Assembly (NCBI GenBank): GCA_037043455.1
Contig: JAWPHD010001293.1
Coordinates: 272,844-336,843 of the forward strand
DNA length: 64,000 nucleotides
Direction of reading: 5' to 3'
From: Cyrtodaria siliqua
Taxonomy: Eukaryota > Mollusca > Bivalvia > Adapedonta > Hiatellidae
Shown in pieces: positions 46,740 through 57,600 of the stretch. Under the pieces are notes generated by a model. It was given only the letters and a program-made list of their open reading frames with translations. It ran no database searches and was not told where the DNA came from. Made by a program: the position numbers and the translations under genes. How positions within the stretch are numbered: position 1 is the first letter of the stretch; every line of letters begins with the position of its first letter.

Positions 46740-47410
46740 GGTCAACACTTACATTTAGTTTTGAACCTGAAAGGAGTATGCTCTATGCTGTTGTTTTTTC
46801 CCCAGATATAACTCATACTGCTGAACATCTCTCAGTTTATGGTTACCTTTCTCTTTAATGTCGAATGTTAAAATAGTCGTGTATAAATAAGTAAACCCAA
46901 GTAATACAATGAATTTATGTTATTTTAGTTATATTTTTACTTATTGACCATTATAGTCTGTTTACAGCTGTATAATTATTGACATTGTGTCGCATTCACA
47001 TGATGATTTATGCTTTCATGTTATTGTATTTACACGTAGATCTGAATAAATTATCAACTTTATTAAAAATCTGTCCTGAATCTGGATATAGTGTCCAACG
47101 TTGCAATATACAGGTTGCCTGTGGTACAAACAAGCCCGTGTATTTTTTGCAGTATAGTCAGTATAATTTTGTTGTATAATTTTGTTGTCCCTTTGACAGT
47201 CGAAAGTTTAAAATTATTCACTATTTTAATTTTAAAAAAGCAATAAAATCTTTCATTGACATGTGCAACTTTTAAAAATATCTGTCTATCCCGTTGAAAG
47301 TACTGTATTCTCATATACTCATGTTTAGTTCTATCTTTGGTGTAATACATGTAAGATGTTGTCTAACTGATTTGTTCATTCGTTGTCAGTGCACATACAA
47401 CTGGTTGAAA
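46740..47410 (+). repeat. Segmental duplication, left copy
   Basis: Collinear with 48318-49010: 'aacacttacattta', 'atctctcagtttat', 'gaatttatgttatt', 'gatttatgctttcatgtta', 'ctggatata' and 'ggttgcctgtggt'. Many substitutions and small indels show an old duplication. Confidence 0.8.
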
Positions 47411-47526
47411 TCCGTATATTATTTTATTAGTTTATTTACGATTTGCAGGATTTGATGTCCACCACAGAATAACAGTGTCAGCTACCGAATAACAGTCACC
47501 CCTCTAGCTTAATATACACTAAGATT

Positions 47527-48260
47527 TGTTTCACGGATCCGGCCTAATATATATATTACATACATACATATACAGTTTGGATCCTAAATTAATAATACAT
47601 ACTAAATGAAGCATTATACGTGAGTTACCTCGACGCGAGTAGGCGACTATATCGTCCATCTCAGGGCTAGAAATCGGCATTACAAGTCGACCATAATGAC
47701 ACATCATCACTAAGAGACAATTGTTGAGACTTTTCAAACAAGCAATCCTCACCCTAGCCCTAACGCTTGGTATAAACTTTAATCGAAATAAAGGGGACAT
47801 CATAAATACTAGAAATATTAAGTTCTCTTGAACGTGAAATGAGTATGCTGTTGCTTTTTGTTCAGACAAAAATCTAACTGCTTAAAATCACTCCGTTTAT
47901 GGTTGGTTATCTTTCTCTTTAAAGTCAAATGTTTAAGATTCATGTACATGAACATTACATTTGTTTTAAGGATCCATCCTAGTACATATTACATACCTAC
48001 ATATATAGCTTGGATCTTAAATTGATAACCACTAAATGAATCATTAAATATGAGTTACAACGACGCGAGTAAGAGACTATATCGTCCATCTCATTGGGTA
48101 GAAATCGGCATTAAAAGTCGACCATAATGACACATCATCACTAAGTGACAACTGTTGAGACTTCAAAGAGACAATACTTACCCTAGCCCTAACGCTGGTT
48201 TTAAACCTTATGCGAAATACAGGGGACATCACCAACTCTAGAAATAATTTCAAAAACTTG
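47527..48260 (+). repeat. Tandem duplication, about 435-bp unit
   Basis: Two copies (47527-47960 and 47962-48260, the second partial) share 'actatatcgtccatctca', 'agtcgaccataatgacacat', 'accctagccctaacgct' and 'ggggacatca'. The end of the first copy, 47820-47953, is a third, short version of the segment at 46755-46880 and 48325-48460. Confidence 0.85.
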
Positions 48261-48317
48261 TTGGGTTACCTATTATTAATAAGTTACTAACTCCGCATTA
48301 CTAATATTACAAGGCCA

Positions 48318-49010
48318 ACACTTCCATTTAATTTTGAACGCGAAAGTAGTATGCTGTATTCTGTTGTAGTTGTTTTTTTCAGACAAAAATCTAACTGCTA
48401 AAAATCTCTCAGTTTATTGTTATCTTTTTCTTTAATGTCGAATGTTTAAGAGTCATGTATATAACTACGAAAACTAAAGTAATCCAACGAATTTATGTTA
48501 TTTGAGTTATACGTTTACTTATTGATCGTTATGGCCTGTTAACTGCATTATTATTTGACATTGCGCCACTTTCACATGATTGATTGATGCTTTCATGTTA
48601 ATGTATTTATACGTCGATTCGGGTAAAGTATCGACATTATTATCATCTCTGACCTGGATCTGGATATACTGTCCAATTTTGCAGAGAAGAGGATGCCTGC
48701 CTGTGGTAAAAACAAGTCAGTTTATTTTTTGAGGTATTATCAATATGAACCTTTTAATGTGTTGCCTCTTTTTTGACAGTCCACAGTTTTAAAATATTTT
48801 AAATTATTGTTTTAATGTTAAAAAACTCAGTAAAATCTTTCATTGACATATACATTTTTAAAAAATGTCTATCCTGTTGAAGGTACTGTGTTCTCATAAT
48901 TGTACTCATTTTACCTCTCTCCTTGGTATAATAGATGTAAGTTGTCTTTAACTGATTTGTTTATTTATTGCCGGTGCACATACAACGTTGTAGGATGTTG
49001 AAATCGGTAT
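48318..49010 (+). repeat. Segmental duplication, right copy
   Basis: See 46740-47410. Offset about 1.57 kb. No coding frame is conserved between the copies, which argues against a duplicated gene. Confidence 0.8.
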
Positions 49011-49024
49011 CTTTTATCTTTTAT

Positions 49025-49130
49025 ACCATCCAACCAGCATTGGCCCCGGGGTCCATCCCCACCCGTAGGGAAATAACCCATGGGTCATAACTTCAAAAAC
49101 CGTTGAGATCCCTACAATATATAGAGGATA
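49025..49130 (-). repeat. Dispersed repeat family R3, copy 3
   Basis: Minus-strand copy: 'accatccaaccagcattggc', 'ccccggggtccatcccca', 'gggtcataacttcaaaaacc'. A fold-back element follows immediately. Confidence 0.8.
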
Positions 49131-49277
49131 TTTGTTGTTTTGGAGTGAATAACATATTTTATTTCATCGAGAGTGAGAAAACTTTATATTTTCACGAATG
49201 CATAGCATGAGTGAAAATATAAAAGTTTTCTAACTTTGAGATGAAGTAAAATATGTTATTCACGACAAAACAACAAA
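49131..49277. mobile_element. Fold-back MITE, about 65-bp arms
   Basis: Arms 49131-49195 and 49211-49277 pair almost completely ('gtgaataacatattttattt', 'gagaaaactttatattttca'), with 15 unpaired central bases. It interrupts or abuts the end of an R3 repeat. Confidence 0.9.
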
Positions 49278-49529
49278 TTTTCTTTTTATTTTATGATTTT
49301 ACAAACAATTATTTAAGCAATTTCAGTAACTAAACCGTTTTACACACCTGGCTACGCGCCCTGTTCACGATGACGTAACGAAACGTTACATGACTTCACT
49401 CTTATTGAAACCATTAACGTCATAGAAAGAAAGTAATTAAATAAGCAGTGGATTTAACAGTATAACAGTTGGAATATCTTGTGAGTCCATTTGTGTTGGT
49501 TATACATTAAAAAAATAGTCCCGGCAGCT

Positions 49530-49582
49530 ACTGTGGAAATAAAACTCTATATTCCACAGTGTGGAATAACACTTTTATTTCA
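49530..49582. repeat. Small inverted repeat
   Basis: 'gaaataaaa' with 'tattccaca' on the left and 'gtgtggaata' with 'ttttatttc' on the right form a hairpin. Possibly the remnant of another fold-back element. Confidence 0.6.
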
Positions 49583-49863
49583 CTATTTCATTGCTTATCA
49601 TAAAATAAAACCATTTATCACATAACTTACGGTATGGGAGTGGAATAAGATCATTCTATATGTTCGATATACCACTAGTTATATAAGTATGCAAATTAGC
49701 ATAGTATGCGCTGTCAAAAAAAATTCGATAATGACTATAATCCAATTTCCACGGTTTATGTCGGTTTCGCGTGTTAAAACGACAGGCAAAATGCAATACA
49801 CGTCGATATGTGAGTTATGTGATAAATATAATCTAAAATTCCTTCTCATTCAAGAGCCTCGCA

Positions 49864-49926
49864 ATATATCACTTTGCCAACTCGTTTAATAAATTTAATA
49901 ATGAATGAATACTCATGTACGATCCT
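49864..49926 (-). repeat. Half-copy of fold-back family F1
   Basis: 'ccaactcgtttaataaattt', then 'aatgaatactcatgtacgat', matches one arm of 31892-32044. The partner arm is missing. Confidence 0.55.
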
Positions 49927-49939
49927 CTATATATACACT

Positions 49940-50190
49940 TACTGGGCATAAACAGACGGATACAACCATCCAACCAGCATATGTTCTGGGGTCTATTCCA
50001 ACCCATGGGGACATAACCCTGGGACATCAATAGGAAACGGTTGAGATCCTCACTCTATAACTATGTATACAATCAATGGCATGAACAGATGGATATACAA
50101 ACCATCCAACCAGCATTACCCCCGAGGTCCATCCCCATGCCTTTGGGTCATAACTCAAAAACCGTTGCGATCCCTCAGAGAAGATTTTGC
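49940..50190 (-). repeat. Two tandem copies of dispersed repeat family R3
   Basis: 49940-50065 ('accatccaaccagcatatg', 'gaaacggttgagatcct') and 50075-50190 ('accatccaaccagcattacc', 'aaaaccgttgcgatccct'), both minus strand. Confidence 0.8.
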
Positions 50191-50654
50191 AATTGAATGA
50201 GACGCCTACGTTATGTCCCGGGGGTTAGACTTGATGGGGTGGGCGGGGAAAAAGTATTTCTCTATGAATAGGGTCGTGCTGCATATCAAATTGAACGTTA
50301 TTCAGAGCAGTGGTATTAGAACAAATTCGCACCTGGGTCATCATTTGGTGGTGGGGATGGTAGTAGGGTCAAAGATGCGGCTTTATGGCGAGTGCGGGGA
50401 TTTGTGATGACGCGTCATCGACTGCGCGATCTAGTTTGCGTTATACTTTCCTCTTAATATTTGTCAGACGAGACATTACACAAATAAAAAAGATAACATA
50501 TAATAGGCAGGCCTACTTGAGAATTTAATTATTGACAGCCCAGGTGCAGACAACAGACGTCCTTGAACAAAACAGGGTATATTAGTTTAAGTAATGTATT
50601 GTTTATAATTAAATGTCATATTTAAACTTTTTAATATCCAACACACTATAAATT

Positions 50655-50700
50655 GAAAGCTAACCTGGAGCTTTCGTCCTAGTACTAAGGACTTCATCAG
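50655..50700 (-). ncRNA. Hammerhead ribozyme core, minus-strand copy
   Basis: Minus strand: CTGATGA, stem II GTCCT/AGGAC with a 7-base loop, then GAAA, then a 4-bp stem III (AGCT...AGCT) with a 7-base loop, then T,T. This is the sense-strand motif of the element 3' end. Stem I is weak (only one adjacent pair found), so activity may need a longer or dimeric fold. Confidence 0.7.
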
Positions 50701-50714
50701 CAGACTGAAGAGAT

Positions 50715-51000
50715 TAGCCTACTGGGGATTAACACTACTCTGAGTGAGCGATGTTAAAAGGCTGTCCCAGATGTGCGACAGGTTGTACCGGCCTCCGTCC
50801 TTGTTGAGTGTTGGCTTGTGCGCCCGGATATATACCAGGAGGGGTCCCGGTCCAGGATAGTTACTGAGTCCAGTGATATCGAATGTCCAGGGTTGTCAAT
50901 GTTAATGTGATGTGAAACCTCACTAGTGGTGGAGCTAGGTCGCCTATGCTCCATGAAACGTGCCTTGAGATCTATTTCTGTCTCTTCCGGCCGGTACAAC
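50715..51000 (-). pseudogene. Penelope-like GIY-YIG endonuclease C-terminal remnant
   Basis: Minus strand reads 'ETEIDLKARFMEHRRPSSTT', 'HSISLDSVTILDRDPSW', then after a short deletion/frameshift near 50830 'RAHKPTLNKDGGRYNLSHIW' and a stop TAG at about 50725-50727 ('SVNPQ'). The KAR..EHRRPS, V.ILDR and LN.DGGRY pattern is the C-terminal half of the GIY-YIG nuclease fused to Penelope-like RT. The GIY and YIG strands are missing, so it is inactive. Confidence 0.75.
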
Positions 51001-51081
51001 CTGTCGCACATCTGGGACAGCCTATTAACATCGCTCACTCAGAGTGGTGTTAATCCCCAGTAGGCTAATCTCTTCAGTCTA

Positions 51082-51127
51082 CTGATGAAGTCCTTAGTAC
51101 TAGGACGAAAGCTCCAGGTTAGCTTTC
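51082..51127 (+). ncRNA. Hammerhead ribozyme core, plus-strand copy in right arm
   Basis: CTGATGA at 51082-51088. Stem II g90-t94 with a102-c106 (offsets from 51000). GAAA at 51107-51110. Stem III a51110-t51113 with a51121-t51124. Predicted cleavage after T51125. Same sequence as the minus-strand copy, facing the opposite way, so each strand of this locus carries one core. Confidence 0.7.
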
Positions 51128-51174
51128 AATTTATAGTGTGTTGGATATTAAAAATTTTAAATATGACATTTAAT

Positions 51175-52655
51175 GTTACAATCCTTGTGTCACTCTATAC
51201 AGAAACAAAGTGTTGCATGCGTGTGACAAATGTACCCACTCACAAACTGAATCCGAATTAGAGATGAACTATCCTTATCAGTTCTGCTTAAGCTGGATGC
51301 TTGATAGCCCAACGGAAGAAGGTTCAATGGGATTTGAAACATGACATATGCAGTCCAACCAAAGTTGAAATTACCTGCAGAGAAAGTAAAACAGGGCACA
51401 AGTCTCAGTAAACGGACTAAACTGAATCAAGTAAATAAAAATAACTAATAATGCATATCATCTTATATTGTCTTGATTGGATTTCACACTCTTATGAAGT
51501 GATGTTTTGATGTACCCGATATTGCATCATTTTAAATGAAATAAAATATTAAAAGACATATAGAATGTAAAGATACGATTTGGAGGACGATTCAAGAGTT
51601 ACTTTCATATTTTGTCTCAAAAACACAAATTAACTGTTAGTAGTTCCTAAGCTTCACAAATTAGCATCAAGAATATGGACTTTCATGTTTTCAGACTTAA
51701 CCTGATCAATAGGACGGTCAACGGTTACAATCGGTTAGACAATAAGAGGCATACCTAACATGTGCTTGTTAAGACCTTGAACTCAGAACAATTTCTAAGA
51801 ATGTATTCTTTCTTAAGACAATGTTATGTCATTTCCAACAGCATATATAACACATCTAAGCGATATTTGTGTTTGTGTGTAATATACTCTCATGCATCTC
51901 AAGTGTATTTCCTAACTGTTGTCTCCTGGATAATCATGTTTGATTTCTATTTTAACATTAAGACTCATAAACTACCATCATACTCGGATGACTAAGTAAC
52001 TGATGATCAGTTGCAGTCAATTAATAGGTACATGACTAGTTGACGGCCACAAGTTCAATTGATGTCTGGGCAGGCTCCACTGTTTAACCATCTAAATGCT
52101 AGTCCAAACATAACCTCGCCCAAAGAAGTAATTTCTTTCTCCCTTTGTTTTTTATACACATATCAGTCATTGAAGTGAATTTAAGATACACATCACCATG
52201 TATAGAAGTAAATTCATAATCGGTAGATGTGTTTCAATGACAAATCTGTTCCATTCTGTTCCATAATGGCATCCAACCGCAGGCAGACATCTCTGCAACC
52301 CATTAATTAAATTCAATGTTACAATTAACTTTAGCTTTTGAATAACCACCTATGTAAATAATTATATGTTCAAGAAACTAGGACTAAATCATTTCCAAAT
52401 TTACAAATACATTCTATTATGCTCCTTTGACTATAAACTAGGAATATGTATCCTTTTCAAGTAAACTGACCCACGTGTTAAAGGTTGAATGCACAACTAT
52501 TTTATCTTCATATAAATAAAGGAGATGTAATAGCGATTGATTTAGACTGCCTGCATGTCATTTAAAACCTCATTTAAAGCAGCTATCCCGCCAACAACAG
52601 CCACATTTGACAAGGTATGTACATCGGTTCCAAACCCACTGATGACGAGGTCTAT
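51175..52655. other. Spacer, no gene seen
   Basis: AT-rich, short frames only. The frame at 51762-51995 has no recognisable motif. Confidence 0.45.
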
Positions 52656-52659
52656 ATAT

Positions 52660-52850
52660 AACATACAAAATATTGAGTATCCAAACTCTATAGCCACAAT
52701 ATAAACGGCTTAAGCCAGCCAGGCTAAACCCTAAAACTGGAGTGTCGAATTAAGTAACCAACTCACAACCCACTCCACGCACATTCAATCACGAGTATTT
52801 TAAGAACCCGTGAATAACAAACACCCTCAACCGGCACGTACACCTCACCA
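52660..52850 (-). repeat. Dispersed repeat family R1, copy 2 (inverted)
   Basis: Reverse complement reads 'attcacgggttcttaaaata', 'ttttagggtttagcc', 'gctatagagtttggat', collinear with 850-1030. Confidence 0.7.
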
Positions 52851-54240
52851 CACGACATGAACATCTGGATAGTTTTGACAAATATTTCTATTTTGTGCCT
52901 GCAAGAACCTATTAATTGGTTTATAAATGCCTCCCTTTATTCGGAGAGAGATAGTTATTAAAAGGAGGTTTAAAGGTGTTATATAAGTGATGTGATAATT
53001 GTTTTATTAAAATTTAAATTTGGATCATGCATAGAACAGTTTTATTTCGAGTAGGACATAGCATAGAAGTGCTTATTATAGTTTAGTGACCATGCACAGA
53101 ACTCAGTGCTATATATAGGGTAGGGACAATCCCAACTGGAATAATACATTCATTACGTCATATTGGTAAAAAAGCGGAGGGACAATAAACCTGTGCACTA
53201 CACCCACCCACACACACACAAATTAAATAGATACCGGTGCCATTTGATATTCTTTGTGTAATAATGACAGGATAAATAATACGCATGGAACCAATGGAAT
53301 TGCCATGAAATAAACCATATGAAAAAACATCTAAATTCTTCCAAGTATTTGGAAAATGGAACGCCACTTATAAATCCATTGTCAATGTATCAATCAGTTC
53401 TGGGGATATATTCCCAAATTCTACATCAAATATTTTGGATACAATTGACATTTGCAATGTTTGAAATGTCGCTTTGTGATTTATGTTTAACGTGTAAAAC
53501 TGTAAGAAATGGAACTTTACATACAATACCAACACTGGGCCTCTATGACCTGTCCAAAACATCACGCCCGGTACACCCACTTTTTTGACAGGAACTTATG
53601 TCATGTTTAAACATATAATTGATGCAATATAATCAACAGTTAGAAATATCACAGACCTAAGTTGCTAATTTGTGTAGGTAACCTGGTAAACCGTTGAACA
53701 TTTAAAGACAACAACATCAACAACAGGAAGTGGTGTAAAAAAATAAAAATAAACATCATACCGAGTAGTCATATTTTACAAACCCACAATTCTATACACC
53801 ATTTTTAAAAATATATATATATTAACCCAACTGACTTAAATCCATAATTAAGTATAAAACGAGTCCCGTTTCCGTAAGCGTTGCAACATCTGTTCCTTCA
53901 GCCACAACTTGCCATCCACCGTTAACCATATCGCTTGCAGATTCCGACTACGACTCGCACATGTACCGCATCTTCTGTAACAATGTGTAGCCAATCCACC
54001 GTCTCAGAGGTCAGTTGTTTAACGATCTTCTCACGAACTCTGGAGATACCACCAGCTCCTGCTGTCCGTATCTATTTTACTGGTAGGTTCATCCAGTTCC
54101 TGCGTCCCGAGTCGTCATTGGGCCCTTGGACTGTTTTACGGCAATTATGGCTCTGTGCTAAAATAATGAACACCTTGCACACTACATTAAATAAAACTTT
54201 ATTTTCATATGCATCTATCAACTATTTGAACACTGTCATA
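52851..54240. other. Spacer, no gene seen
   Basis: No gene supported. The paired open frames on both strands at 53158-53588 lack family motifs. Confidence 0.45.
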
Positions 54241-54244
54241 TTTA

Positions 54245-54340
54245 ATCAAGAGTTCAATCCTCGCCTTGGTCATGCAATTTATCCTTGAGCAAGGGACTTA
54301 TTCCATGTTGTTTAGTACTGGTTCTACCCATGAAGCTAAT
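54245..54340 (+). mobile_element. SINE fragment
   Basis: B-box-like 'gagttcaatcctcg', central 'tatccttgagcaagggactt', then 'agtactggttctaccca'. It joins the motifs seen in the SINEs at 35262 and 32110, so the three belong to related families. The A box is missing. Confidence 0.65.
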
Positions 54341-54884
54341 TTAAGTTGCAAGAACATGTTTGCCAATCGATGTAAATTAATAATTTAAAGTAAATCAAAC
54401 AAAGAAAGAATTCTTCTTTTGCTATGCATAAATGCACCCTTGGCACGCCTCCGCAGCTCCCGACATGCCAATGACCCCACCAGCATATCTGTCCGTTATA
54501 TATATAAGGAGATATTGAGATTGTCCTAGCAAACGCCTGATTAGAATGCTTCACAGCACATTTTCTCTATTCGAGATCGGTTCATGCCTGCATCATTCAG
54601 ACAGTGATGCAAGTATAAACTGTTCTCCGAATGACCTTCACCTAAATTATTCGGTCAACACTTGTTGATCTATTAATGAATATAAGCACTAAAAGGTTAT
54701 TGATAAATAAACGTAACACTCCCTTATACGAAGATTGTGAGTTATTTTCTTGATGATATACTTCAACTCCTCTCCAATTCACGACAACAGCAATCATTTT
54801 TTCATGTCGCTTTGAAACCTGATAAATAATACAATACAGCCATACCTTGACTTAAATATTAAAGCAGTCATAATTAATAACATC

Positions 54885-55045
54885 CTATGAACTGAACAAA
54901 GAAAGATAAAAATATCGGACAGGCACAGCAGCATTCAAGGACGACAGTCAACCACAAAACACAAAAACAAACACGCAAACAGACATACGAGAAGGCAAAA
55001 TTAATAAAAAATGCAAACGACATCACAAACACAAAAGGGTTGACT
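54885..55045 (-). repeat. Solo Penelope-like 3' tail, inverted
   Basis: Reverse complement contains 'aacccttttgtgtttgtgat', 'gtggttgactgtcgtccttg' and 'aatgctgctgtgcctg', a close relative of 36070-36245. Confidence 0.75.
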
Positions 55046-55559
55046 AAACGAGTGTTGAAATTCGACAATCGACAAATGTTTTAATTGAACCTGTCATAGA
55101 CCTACAATGTAGGCTACATTGAAGATTTAATTCCATGAACCTGTCTCTACATTAATCCTACAACTTCGGTCATACATTCATTAGAAATTTACATAAAATA
55201 ACAACAAAGGTATACACTTTCAATATGTACATACTTATTTTTTATAAATGACCGAGATACATGCTATACTTTTTATTTTAATCTCCCGTATTAATATACA
55301 ACCATCTGCCTACTCGCCGCCATTGATAAAGGCTGAATATACGGTATAGGGTACAAATTACTAAATCGTAAAACTGACAAAAACAGGAGGGCCACACTCT
55401 GTGCAGTCAGGGTGACCAGAAACTCATGTAAATTAACACCCGCACTACAATAAAAGGATTTATGTCGATAAATGACAAATCCCAATATTAATCAAGTCAA
55501 TAGTACAGAAGATTCTATGCATATGGCGGTGACCATGGTGACCATGGAACCTTCAATAC

Positions 55560-56115
55560 GGTATGTTTGCATAGCTTAGGCTTGCTTCTAAGTAGTATAC
55601 GTACCATTCTCAAACTCAGCAAGATATCGTAATTAACAATATTTCAGTTATATAACTTAGGCATGCTTCTAAGTAGTATACATACCATTCTCTAACTTAG
55701 CAATATATCGCAATTAACAATAATTCAGTTATCAAACTTAGGCATGCTTCTAAGTATTATACGTACCATTCTCAAACTTATCAATATATCGTAATTAACA
55801 ATACTTCAGTTATATAACTTAGGCATTCTTCTAAGTAGTATACGTAGCATTCTCTAACTTAGCAATATATCGTTATTAACAAAACTTCAGTTATATAACT
55901 TAGCCATGCTTCTAAGTAGTATACATACTATTTTTAACTTAGCAATATATAGTAATTAACAAAAATTCACTAAGCTAACTTAGGTATTACTTCTAAATCA
56001 TGAAATGTCATACCATTCTGTAACTTAGCCATATATTGTAATTAACAATAGTTCAGTTAGGCATTGCTTCTAAGTCATGCAATGTCATACCATTCTCGAA
56101 CTTAGATATTATTAA
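55560..56115 (+). repeat. Tandem repeat, about 85-bp unit, 6-7 copies
   Basis: Units share 'cttaggcatgcttctaagta', 'gtataccattctc'-like and 'cttagcaatatatcgtaatt' + 'aacaata'. Later units are shortened and diverged, with the last trace near 56200. Confidence 0.92.
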
Positions 56116-56466
56116 TCCTCTTAGCATGCACACTATTCACACAATTAATCATGTAATAGGTCTGGTTAGCACGCATACTATTCAGTAAATTAGTTCGGCA
56201 TCAGTCCTGGTAAGGCATATATATAAACAAATAATTCTGGTGAAATCTTGATTTTTTTTTACTAGGAAAAACATATATGTATGCTTTCGATATAATTTTT
56301 ATACTGAAATATATGGATATGTTTGGTGTTGTATTTGGTAAGATTATTGTTAAAATAAACAGATACGTATTATCAATATTGTGTCGAGGAACAAGTGGTC
56401 AAAGCATGCAAGTATATAGTGAAAACAATGTAAGTAGGTGTTACATGGTCAAAATCTAAGAGTGAA

Positions 56467-56591
56467 GTGGTGATTATTCAAGGGTCCGTGGAAATCGTGG
56501 GGGAAACCCGGAAGCAGGGTTATAGCCGGTGCGAGTGTCCATTAGCTCTTCCGGAAGTCTAGGTGGAGCGAGTAAGACACGGGATCACCAC
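56467..56591. other. GC-rich segment with closing stem, possible structured RNA
   Basis: 'gtggtgat' at 56467-56474 pairs exactly with 'atcaccac' at 56584-56591. An inner 'ccgtg' at 56486-56490 pairs with 'cacgg' at 56578-56582. The interior ('gtgggggaaacccggaagca', 'ctcttccggaag') is much more GC-rich than its surroundings. No protein frame. I do not recognise the family, and it could equally be a small MITE. Confidence 0.4.
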
Positions 56592-57395
56592 AATTTTTAT
56601 TAATCGATCAGAAATTATAAAAACAACAGGAAGCGCAGCAGCAGATAACCATGGGTTCAAAAAATCTAATTCCCTAAATAAATGTCTTTAAAATGTTTAT
56701 TAGAGTATAAACGGTACGGTACATTGATATTAAACCAGTAAACATATAAATACATCACGATTTGTATCGACGACGGTTGACTAGATAATTGTGGATTCAG
56801 TGGTTTAAAGAAAAAACATGACCGCGTACATTGTATTTTTGTCAAAGCGGTAGTGATCCAGTACAATGGATGTTAACATTACAGTGGTTTCGCTTCTATC
56901 ACGTAAACAAGTTTGAATATTCTGAAGTATAAGTCGGGTGAAACATGAATATATGTAAATGTTCCCACGTGCTCCCTCACGCATATTAAGTGTTCAAACA
57001 CATTTAAGATACTGATGTATGAAACATGATAAAAACTTTTGCCCATAGCACATTAAACTTAACGAAACGAATTACTTCAAAGCGAAAACCAGGTTCTAAT
57101 TGGATCGTAAAGTATATTTTTGAACGATGTTCAAAGATTAGTGAAGATACGAGCCATTAGCATGATTAGGTGTCAAACATTTCAGTCGGCAAATAGCGAA
57201 ACATTAATTTTACAATTATATGAAAAGAGTTACTTTTACTTTTTTGTTTGTGAAAGGTGAATTGTGAATAGTTTTCAAACTATAATTTGCCCCTTTTTTC
57301 CACATTCACTTCTCTCTTTACCGCATCAGTGGCTATCACTTTTGCTTCTTCTCATTCCGTCTTCAACCTTTTTTTGCTGTCCCTTCTTAAAGAAA
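56592..57395. other. Spacer, no gene seen
   Basis: No supportable feature beyond low-complexity AT-rich sequence. Confidence 0.45.
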
Positions 57396-57600
57396 CTAAA
57401 CCGCCAAATAACGGCAAACGCTCAAGTTTCGAGGTTTGGTCGGACCGGTTAAACCGCTTTTCTTGTATCTATAGAGTTTGAATTCTCAAAATATGTGAGT
57501 TATATATATACCTCGTCGTCAGTAGCTTTAGAATCGGTATAGATATGATACAAAATTTGGGTGTTGTTGCCGGGGTAGATACTTTAATAGATTGCACGTA
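57396..57600 (+). repeat. Dispersed repeat family R1, copy 3
   Basis: 'ataacggcaaacgctcaag', 'gtatctatagagtttgaatt', 'cctcgtcgtcagtagc' and 'gttgttgccggggtagat', collinear with 740-1115. Confidence 0.7.

Larger units (their letters stand above)
50608..51174 (-). mobile_element. Penelope-like 3' end with inverted terminal duplication
   Basis: Left arm 50608-50793 and right arm 50989-51174 are inverted copies of 186 bases with about four mismatches. The 195-base loop plus the left arm, read on the minus strand, is the end of a Penelope-like gene: GIY-YIG endonuclease C-terminal part, stop, then a 3' non-coding segment with a hammerhead core. The right arm is an inverted duplicate of that 3' end. 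Inverted terminal repeats are a known feature of Penelope-like insertions. Confidence 0.85.

Noticed and set aside
47750..48200. Telomere-like 'accctagccctaac' repeats
   Set aside because: Only one or two units at each place, part of a larger 435-bp tandem duplication. Not a telomeric array.
53158..53588. Overlapping open frames on both strands
   Set aside because: Composition is ordinary for chance frames and no motif or splice signal supports either.
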